Origin: Lachnospiraceae bacterium
GTDB taxonomy: Bacteria; Bacillota; Clostridia; Lachnospirales; Lachnospiraceae
Assembly (NCBI GenBank): GCA_900767585.1
Contig: CAAFZP010000024.1
Location: 1-6,630 of the forward strand
Direction of reading: 5' to 3'
DNA length: 6,630 nt
Each line of letters starts with the position of its first letter. Position 1 is the stretch's first letter. The notes under the pieces are model-generated. The model was not told where the DNA came from and made no database searches. It saw only the letters and a list, made by a program, of their open reading frames with translations. Made by a program: the position numbers and the translations under genes. Below are positions 1-6,200 of the stretch, piece after piece.

Positions 1-136
1 AGAACCATCCGGAACCGCCGGTCTTGCAAAGAGACTCGAAGGTATCCAGATCGTGCTCGTACCGAAGGGCGGTTCTGCACCGGCGAATACATATAACAAC
101 GTCACTGCAGCACGCAGCGAATCGTTTATAAAGTAA
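1..136 (+). CDS. C-terminal end of a ChW-repeat surface/secreted protein (5' end outside window)
   Basis: The frame starting at base 2 is open from the window edge and gives 44 residues before TAA at 134-136. It begins EPSGTAGLAKRLEGIQIVLV, which matches the second half of a ChW repeat (SGT-x-G-x2-KRLE-x-I-x-I-x-L). A short tail rich in Gly, Ala, Asn and Ser follows and ends SFIK. The same KRLEGI/KRLEAI core occurs twice at the end of the GH9 protein in this window, which supports both the frame and the family. ChW repeats are found in exported proteins of Clostridia and are thought to mediate cell-surface or protein-protein attachment. The catalytic or other N-terminal part lies upstream and cannot be seen, so the enzyme class is unknown. 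A strong terminator follows directly. Confidence 0.85.
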   Translation, partial: EPSGTAGLAKRLEGIQIVLVPKGGSAPANTYNNVTAARSESFIK

Positions 137-146
137 GGAAAGCAGT

Positions 147-180
147 AGAAGAGGTATATTGGTTGCAATATACCTCTTTT
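147..180 (+). terminator. Intrinsic (Rho-independent) terminator of the ChW-repeat gene
   Basis: An 11-bp perfect stem, AGAGGTATATT (150-160) with AATATACCTCT (167-177), encloses the 6-base loop GGTTGC. The stem can be extended by A149-T178, and the T-run TTTT ends at 180. It begins 10 bases after the upstream stop codon and ends 25 bases before the next gene's ATG. The structure should stop transcripts of the ChW gene. It also lies where a promoter for the next gene would normally be. Confidence 0.88.
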
Positions 181-190
181 ATAGTAAAAA

Positions 191-197
191 AAGGAGG
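191..197 (+). promoter_or_regulatory. Ribosome binding site that decides the start of the PARG-like gene
   Basis: AAGGAGG followed by TG is close to a full anti-Shine-Dalgarno match. It lies 8 bases before ATG 206. An in-frame GTG at 197 also opens this reading frame, but its first base is the last G of the binding site itself, so it cannot be used with it. The ATG at 206 is therefore the better start. Confidence 0.85.
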
Positions 198-205
198 TGG
201 AATAT

Positions 206-1525
206 ATGGGAAGAGATGAACTGATCGCATGCTTTCAGGATACATATCAGGCATCCTATTCAACATCGCTGCAGAATTATACTTATGCATCGATAAATTC
301 GAATACTGTATATCCGGAAAATTTTCAATCGTCGATACCATACAAATCTGAATACGGACAAATCTCTGTGTTCCAAGGGACAACTTTTCAGATTGCAAGC
401 CAATACCGGACATGGGGAAAGGTAGCTGTTTTAAACTTTGCGAACCCCGAAAATCCGGGTGGTGGTGTACGAAATGGTGCAATGGCACAAGAGGAGTGCT
501 TATGCAGAAGCAGTAATCTGTACGCATGTATTAGCAATGAAAATACATTTCAGGAGTATTACAATTATCATCGGATGTACCCAAACAATTATCTGTATTC
601 AGATAGATTAATTTATACAAAAGATGTGATTGTATTTAAGAACGATGATCGGATACCTCAAAATCTTCCACAGGAAAAATGGTTTTCCGTGGATGTGATT
701 ACCAGTGCAGCTCCGTATATGGCTAACAATCAGACACTCTCCATACCCGATTTATTAGAGTTGTTCAAAAAAAGAATTAAAAATATTTTTGAAGTTGCAC
801 GTGAAAACCAGGTTGAGATTCTTATCCTTGGAGCATTTGGTTGTGGAGCATTTAAAAATCCACCAGAGGTTGTTGCAGAGGCATTTCAACAGGTAATCGT
901 AGAACAAAATTATTTGCGAGAATTTAAACATATTGTATTTGCAATCAAACCAACAGGGGAAGACTGCCCGAATGTGAAAGCTTTTGCAGGAAAATTTGGA
1001 AAAAATAATTATATTATGCAACAAAACGAGTATGGTATTTCGTTGAGCCATCTTGTACAAAAAAATGGACCTCAATCTATCAATACAGTCATTGAATGGA
1101 CAAAAAGTATATGTTATTTGTTGGAATATTTCAGCTGTTTAAATCCGCCGCTTATATATGGTTCGTTATGCCCGCATGATATATTTTTAACGTCGGACAA
1201 CCGGATAAAATTTGTTGAATTTGGATTTAGGAAAAATATAATCAATGGTTTTTCTGCACCGGAAGAATATACATCCGAGGAAGATTTAACCAGACAATCC
1301 ATTATATACCGGTTAGGAAGTATTATGTATTTTTTGCTGACGGGAATTGATTTGGGCCGACCGCCTTATATGGCAATTCCGATTCGACGTTATAACCCTG
1401 ATTTTCCGTTTAAATTAGAACATATTATAGTGAAATGTATGGCAACAAAACCATCTAAACGATATCAAACATATGAGGATTTGATACGTGATTTAAATAA
1501 AGCTCAAAAAAGCATTGCAGAATAA
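206..1525 (+). CDS. PARG-type macrodomain (TIGR02452/DUF2263-like) fused to a degenerate protein-kinase C-lobe
   Basis: The product has 439 residues and no signal peptide or membrane segment, so it is probably cytoplasmic. Residues about 1-265 form a bacterial-type poly(ADP-ribose) glycohydrolase domain. It shows VLNFANPENPGGG at 75-87, the family signature GGG-x7-QEE at 85-97 (second Glu, E97, is the expected catalytic residue), and the ADP-ribose diphosphate loop GAFGCGAFKNP at 209-219. These match the active site of enzymes that hydrolyse ADP-ribose from proteins. Residues about 275-439 align with the C-lobe of clostridial Ser/Thr kinases: LSHLVQKNGPQS, then the catalytic-loop equivalent IYGSLCPHDIFL (317-328), EFG (338-340), SAPEEY (350-355), YRLGSIMYFLLTG and CMATKPSKRYQTYEDL. 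The usual YRDLKPxN has become YGSLCPHD, DFG has become EFG, and no Gly-rich loop or VAIK Lys (the N-lobe) is present, so this is a pseudokinase. The gene is AT-rich relative to its neighbours and has no clear promoter of its own. The fold calls are strong; the substrate, partner and cellular role are unknown. Confidence 0.9.
   Translation: MGRDELIACFQDTYQASYSTSLQNYTYASINSNTVYPENFQSSIPYKSEYGQISVFQGTTFQIASQYRTWGKVAVLNFANPENPGGGVRNGAMAQEECLCRSSNLYACISNENTFQEYYNYHRMYPNNYLYSDRLIYTKDVIVFKNDDRIPQNLPQEKWFSVDVITSAAPYMANNQTLSIPDLLELFKKRIKNIFEVARENQVEILILGAFGCGAFKNPPEVVAEAFQQVIVEQNYLREFKHIVFAIKPTGEDCPNVKAFAGKFGKNNYIMQQNEYGISLSHLVQKNGPQSINTVIEWTKSICYLLEYFSCLNPPLIYGSLCPHDIFLTSDNRIKFVEFGFRKNIINGFSAPEEYTSEEDLTRQSIIYRLGSIMYFLLTGIDLGRPPYMAIPIRRYNPDFPFKLEHIIVKCMATKPSKRYQTYEDLIRDLNKAQKSIAE
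1028..1525 (+). other. Pseudokinase (C-lobe only) domain within the PARG-like gene
   Basis: This part encodes residues 275-439. The kinase landmarks retained are the hinge/alpha-E region (LEYFSCLNPP), an APE-type motif (SAPEEY), the alpha-F region (YRLGSIMYFLLTG) and the conserved Arg of subdomain XI in PSKRYQ (R419). Those lost are the HRD Asp (Ser at 320), the catalytic-loop Lys (Cys at 322), the metal-binding Asn (Asp at 325), the DFG Asp (Glu at 338) and the alpha-F Asp (Ile at 366). With the N-lobe also absent, phosphotransfer is very unlikely. A binding, sensing or dimerisation role is inferred. Confidence 0.8.
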
Positions 1526-1557
1526 TTATATACAGTTATTTGACCAATCGGTTATAC

Positions 1558-1575
1558 AGGTAAAATATAGGTAAA
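1558..1575 (+). repeat. Direct repeat AGGTAAA x2, possible operator upstream of the cellulase promoter
   Basis: AGGTAAA occurs at 1558-1564 and again at 1569-1575. The copies start 11 bases apart, about one helical turn, and lie about 38-55 bases upstream of the putative -10 box. This is a reasonable place and spacing for a regulator binding on one face of the DNA. The copies are short and the region is AT-rich, so chance is a real alternative. Confidence 0.25.
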
Positions 1576-1612
1576 TCGCCCGATTCTTCTCGCATTATTT
1601 CTTTTTATCATG

Positions 1613-1618
1613 TATAAT
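1613..1618 (+). promoter_or_regulatory. Putative sigma-A -10 box for the GH5-GH9 unit
   Basis: A perfect TATAAT lies in an AT-rich stretch 35 bases before the GH5 ATG. It would place the transcript start near 1625 and leave a leader of about 28 bases containing the ribosome binding site. A TG pair directly precedes it, one base off the extended -10 position. No good -35 is seen at 16-18 bases (TCGCAT at 17), so the promoter may need an activator. A TTGACC at 1540-1545 has only a poorly spaced partner (TAAAAT at 1561, 15-base gap). Confidence 0.45.
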
Positions 1619-1634
1619 TAAATTTATCAAAGTC

Positions 1635-1641
1635 AGAGGGG
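1635..1641 (+). promoter_or_regulatory. Ribosome binding site of the GH5 gene, facing two overlapping ATGs
   Basis: AGAGGGG lies 7 bases before an out-of-frame ATG at 1649 and 11 bases before the in-frame GH5 ATG at 1653, within the string ATGTATG. The 1653 start gives an immediate N-terminal membrane segment and is in frame with the whole GH5 domain, so it is chosen although its spacing is longer than usual. Confidence 0.6.
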
Positions 1642-1652
1642 AATATAAATGT

Positions 1653-3173
1653 ATGAACAAAAATCTCAAGATAGTAATACTCGTATTACTATTTGTTGTC
1701 GTATTTCTGCTTGGCATGCTGCTTGGTATGCAGATACAGGGGAAGTGGGATAAGGCAGAGAACAACAAGACAGCATCCGGTTCGGCAGAAGCTCAGGCGG
1801 ATGTGGAAATAGACGGAAATTCAGACAATCAGAATGATACGTCGACCAATGATCCTGCTATGAACGAGACTTCGGATGACGCTGCAAACGAGACAGCATC
1901 CACCAATCACGTGTCTGTAGACCGGGATGTGGACTATGGAGCCATGGATGTGCCGGAACCGACAACCGATGACTGGTTGTTTACCGATGGCAACAAGATC
2001 GTGGATGCAGATGGAAACGAAGTGTGGCTGACCGGCATCAACTGGTTTGGCTACAATACGGGGACGAACACATTTGACGGGTTATGGGCATCAGACCTGA
2101 ATCAGTCGATTCAGGAGATTGCAAATCACGGATTCAATGTGATTCGTGTGCCATTTTCGGCAGAACTGATCTTACAGTGGTCAAACGGCGAGTATCCGGA
2201 TGCGAATTTCAACCAGGCGACCAACGATTATCTCGTCGGGATGGACAGCCTGCAGATCTTTGAGTATGTGATCGGGCAGTGTCGTGCGAATGGGCTGAAG
2301 CTGATTATTGATATTCATTGCGCGGAGACGAATGCGAGCGGGCATATGGTGAATCTTTGGTATACGGACCGGATATCTACGGATGATTATCTGTATGCAC
2401 TTTCGTGGATGGCAGACCGATACAAAAATGATGATACAATTATCGCTTATGACTTGAAAAATGAGCCACATGGAAAGCCAAATGAGGGAGCGGGAGCAGC
2501 AATCTGGAACAATTCGAAGTCTGAGAACAACTGGAAATACACGGCGGAGCGTGCTGCAAATGCAGTGCTGGCAAAGAATCCGAATGTACTCGTGCTTGTG
2601 GAAGGAACCGAGATCTATCCGGTTGATATCAAGAAAAATGGCGATTATGCATCGACAAATGAGGATGATTATTATTTCAACTGGTGGGGCGGAAACCTGC
2701 GCGGTGTCGCAGATTACCCGGTTGACCTAGGCAAATATCAGAACAAGCTTGTATATTCCCCGCACGATTACGGTCCGACCGTATACGAACAGCCTTGGTT
2801 TCAGGGCAGTTATACCTACGACAGCCTGATGAAAGACTGCTGGCATGATAACTGGTTCTATATTCAGGAGGAGAATATTGCACCGCTTCTGATCGGTGAG
2901 TGGGGCGGATTCATGACGGAACCGAATATTACATGGATGACCTATATGCGGGAGCTTATTCAGAAGAACAAGCTGAATCACACGTTCTGGTGCTTCAATG
3001 CGAACTCCGGGGATACCGGCGGCATGGTTTTAGATGATTTCACGACATGGGACGAGGAGAAGTATGCATTTGTCAAGGAAGTTCTGTGGAACAACGGCGG
3101 GAAGTTCATCGGTCTGGATCATAAAATTCCGCTTGGCATTAACGGAATTAGTTTGGGAGAGTATTACAAATAA
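1653..3173 (+). CDS. Membrane-anchored GH5 family endoglucanase (cellulase)
   Basis: The product has 506 residues. Residues 5-26 form one hydrophobic segment after MNKN with no clear signal-peptidase site, so it is probably a signal anchor leaving the enzyme on the outer face of the membrane. Residues about 30-105 are a low-complexity linker rich in Asn, Asp, Ser, Thr, Ala and Glu. The GH5 (beta/alpha)8 domain covers about 106-495. Landmarks are GINWFGYNT (128-136), NVIRVPFS with R165, DIH with H222, YDLKNEP (acid/base E271), SPHDYG (H371, Y373), LLIGEWGG (nucleophile E416) and HTFWCFN (W446). All residues expected for retaining hydrolysis of beta-1,4-glucan are present. The NWFG...DGLW start resembles subfamily GH5_1. 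There is no carbohydrate-binding module and no ChW repeat, unlike the next gene. It lies 49 bases before the GH9 gene, on the same strand, and is probably co-transcribed with it. Endoglucanase is the most likely activity; mannan or xyloglucan specificity cannot be excluded by reading alone. Confidence 0.93.
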   Translation: MNKNLKIVILVLLFVVVFLLGMLLGMQIQGKWDKAENNKTASGSAEAQADVEIDGNSDNQNDTSTNDPAMNETSDDAANETASTNHVSVDRDVDYGAMDVPEPTTDDWLFTDGNKIVDADGNEVWLTGINWFGYNTGTNTFDGLWASDLNQSIQEIANHGFNVIRVPFSAELILQWSNGEYPDANFNQATNDYLVGMDSLQIFEYVIGQCRANGLKLIIDIHCAETNASGHMVNLWYTDRISTDDYLYALSWMADRYKNDDTIIAYDLKNEPHGKPNEGAGAAIWNNSKSENNWKYTAERAANAVLAKNPNVLVLVEGTEIYPVDIKKNGDYASTNEDDYYFNWWGGNLRGVADYPVDLGKYQNKLVYSPHDYGPTVYEQPWFQGSYTYDSLMKDCWHDNWFYIQEENIAPLLIGEWGGFMTEPNITWMTYMRELIQKNKLNHTFWCFNANSGDTGGMVLDDFTTWDEEKYAFVKEVLWNNGGKFIGLDHKIPLGINGISLGEYYK

Positions 3174-3196
3174 CCTATATGGCACATATATAGGTT
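3172..3196 (+). other. Intercistronic hairpin without T-tract between GH5 and GH9 genes
   Basis: A perfect 9-bp inverted repeat, AACCTATAT (3172-3180) and ATATAGGTT (3188-3196), encloses the 7-base loop GGCACAT. The sequence after it is GAAAAAAC, not a T-run, so it does not look like an intrinsic terminator in the + direction. It starts inside the GH5 stop codon and ends 14 bases before the GH9 ribosome binding site. A role in mRNA stability or processing, giving different amounts of the two cellulases, is possible. Confidence 0.5.
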
Positions 3197-3222
3197 GAAA
3201 AAACATTAAGAGGAGGGTTTAA

Positions 3223-6200
3223 ATGAGCAAAAAACGAATGACAAGGAGGGTGTTTGCGGTTGTTTTTGCACTGTTATTCATGATAACAGGGGTGACAATT
3301 CCGACGTTGACACCACAGGCGGCAACGGAAATGGATTTATCATCGTATATTACGATGAGCGGAACAACAGAAGCGGCCAGAGACAATGGCGAAAACAAAG
3401 GAGTTATGATCTCGGAACTCTTACTGAATTTGCCAACCGATATGGATGAAAAATCCGAATGGGAAGCAAAGGGAATCAAGAGTTTGAGCATGAGTTTGTC
3501 AGTTTCAGGCTTCATTGCGGGTACAACGGGTACGCCGGGAGCTATGATGATGTTCATGTCAAAGGACTGGAAATGGAATCAGGGGAATTATGCAAACCTG
3601 ACGACATCCGGAACGATGGAAATGAGCATGGATCTTACAAGTCTGGATTGGGGAAATAGCACAGAAGTTGGTAAAATCGGCGTGCAGTTTACAAATCTGC
3701 AGGAAGGTTCTACCGTGACATACAAGATAGACTCTGTAAAATTCTCAACAGATTCCGCATCATCCGGTGGTTCCGGCGGAAGTGCCGGCGGTTCTGGCAC
3801 AGTCACGATTCCTGCCGGAAATGTAACAGACTACAATTATTCAGATATTGATTACAACTATGCAAAGCTGCTCCAGTATTCCTTGTATTTTTATGATGCA
3901 AATATGTGTGGCAATGAGGTAGGAACAAAGTCGCTCCTTGACTGGAGAGGAAATTGCCACACCTATGATCAGTATTCCTATACAAGAACCGATGGAAGTA
4001 CTGTTACAGTGGATCTGACCGGCGGGTTCCATGACGCGGGCGATCATGTAAAGTTTGGACTTCCGGAAGCATATGCGGCATTTGTGCTGGGTATGAGCTA
4101 TGATACGAACAAATCTGCATATGTGGCATCGGGACAGACGAATCATTTGCAGACAATCACGACGCATTTTGCAGATTACCTGACTAAATGCGCTGTATTA
4201 AACAGTGCCGGAACTTCTGTGGAAGCATACTGTGTACAGGTTGGAAATGGTGGCGGTGGTTACGATCATGGATATTGGGGAGCACCGGAAGCTCAGCCAC
4301 AGAGCAATCGTACGGCATATTTCTCCAGTGATTCTGCACCACATACCGATGTGGTATCGTTATCTGCAGCCGCACTTGCCATGCAGTATAAAAACTTTGG
4401 TGGCGACCAATATTTAAAGACAGCAGAAATGCTCTTTGCATATGCAAAGAATCACAAGAAATCTGTTGGTACAACAGCGAGCAGCTTTTATGTATCTTCT
4501 AACTGGGAAGATGATTATTGCCTGGCGGCGCTCTTGTTGTATCAGATTACCGGAAACACAAGCTATCTGTCTGAATACAATCAGTATAAAAATGCAGATG
4601 CAGCTATGAAACCATATTGGCCGCTTGGCTGGGACAATGTTGGTCCGGCAGTGGCTTATTACGATGGAAATTCCGGTAAAATAGCAGCGCTTATGGGAAT
4701 TTCAGATGGCAATAGTACCTATGGCGGTTATCGCTGTGTCAGCAATTGGGGTTCTGCCCGTTATAATACATCGATGCAGTACACAGGATTGCTGTATGAT
4801 AAATTGACGTCGACAGAAACATATCGAGACTGGTCAGAGGGACAGATGAAATATCTGCTCGGTAACAATGCGGCGAAGCAGTGTTTTGTCATCGGGTATA
4901 ATGCATATGGACCAAAATACCCGCATCATAGAGCGGCTTCCGGATATACGGGTGGAGATAAGGGAACTACCGCCCAGAAAAACACATTACTTGGAGCTTT
5001 GGTTGGCGGACAGAAAATCGATGGTTCCTATGTCGATTCAGCGAGCGATTATGTTTGTAACGAGGTAGCCATAGATTATAACGCGACTCTGGTTGCTGCA
5101 GCGGCTGCAATCTATGAAAAATACACATCCGATACCGAACATCAGTATATAGACAAAAATCTTTCATCCGGTGGCAGTTCCACACCGGATGTACCAAAGG
5201 AGGTTGCAGCAACAGGTGTTGCTTTGAATAAAGACACACTGAGCTTTGAAATCGGAGGAACAAATTCTGTGACAGAGGCAACACTTGTTGCAACTGTATC
5301 ACCGGATGATGCAACGGATAAGAGCGTGACATGGAGTTCTTCGAACAACAAGGTTGCAACTGTGAATGCTTCCGGTAAGGTAACCGCGGTTGGCGCAGGT
5401 TCTGCAACAATCACAGCAAAAGCAAACGGAAGCACATCGGATGTGAAAGCAACTTGTGCAGTTACAGTATGGAAGACACCGGAAGTTCCGACACAGACAC
5501 CAAGCACAAGTGAGACACCGACGACAAATACGATTACGTTAACACCATATGACGACTGTGAGTATCGCATTGCTCCAGATGGAGCATGGCAGGATAGCAA
5601 CGTGTTTGAGAGATTAGATCCAGATACGGAATATACATTTGAAATTCGTGTAAAAGCCGATGCTGATAACAACATTCGTGCAGGCGAGGTTGTAACGATC
5701 AAAGTAAAGACCGCACAGGAAGGGGAGAAGATTGCAGAAGTAACAGGGGTTCGATTTGACAATCAGCCTTCCGAGAAATCTATAACAATCGGAGATGCTT
5801 CGTCATGGAGCTTCCCGGCAACGGTTTCTCCTGCTAACGCTACAGATAAGACGATTACATATACCTCTTCCAATCCGGAGGTTGCTAAGATTGATGCCAC
5901 ATCCGGCGTCCTTACGGCGGTTGCACCCGGATATACAGAGATTTCTGTAACTACAAAATCGGGCGGATACAAAGATACCGTTAAGCTTTCGGTATATAAA
6001 AAATATGATACACCATCTGCACCGACACTTGCATCTAAGACAATGACATCTGTTACATTAAACAGTGTTGCCGGCTGCAAATACTCCAAAGATGGCGCAA
6101 ACTGGCAGGAAAGCAACGTATTTACAGGGCTTACAGCGGATACAAGTTATACATTTTATGGAAAGAAAGTGGCAAATGGTTATTGGCTGGAAAGCGATAA

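Noticed and set aside
180..185. TATAGT as a -10 box for the PARG-like gene, with TTGGTT (159-164) as -35
   Set aside because: The spacing is only 15 bases, the -35 lies in the terminator stem and loop, and the transcript would start at or in the ribosome binding site.
197..205. GTG 197 as start of the PARG-like gene
   Set aside because: It overlaps the AAGGAGG ribosome binding site; ATG 206 has ideal spacing.
126..527. 133-codon minus-strand open frame opposite the PARG-like gene start
   Set aside because: It overlaps the terminator and the well-supported PARG domain, and its His/Pro-rich sequence resembles no known protein.
1546..1606. Terminator for the PARG-like gene from AATCGG (1546-1551) and CCGATT (1580-1585) followed by a T-rich stretch
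   Set aside because: The stem is only 6 bp with a 28-base loop, and the T-rich part starts more than 10 bases after it, so it does not make a convincing intrinsic terminator.
5142..5762. 206-codon minus-strand open frame
   Set aside because: It lies wholly opposite the GH9 gene, whose domains are clearly recognisable. Its composition (Val, Ser, Thr, Ala rich) is what the antisense of the BIG2 region would give, and no family is recognised.
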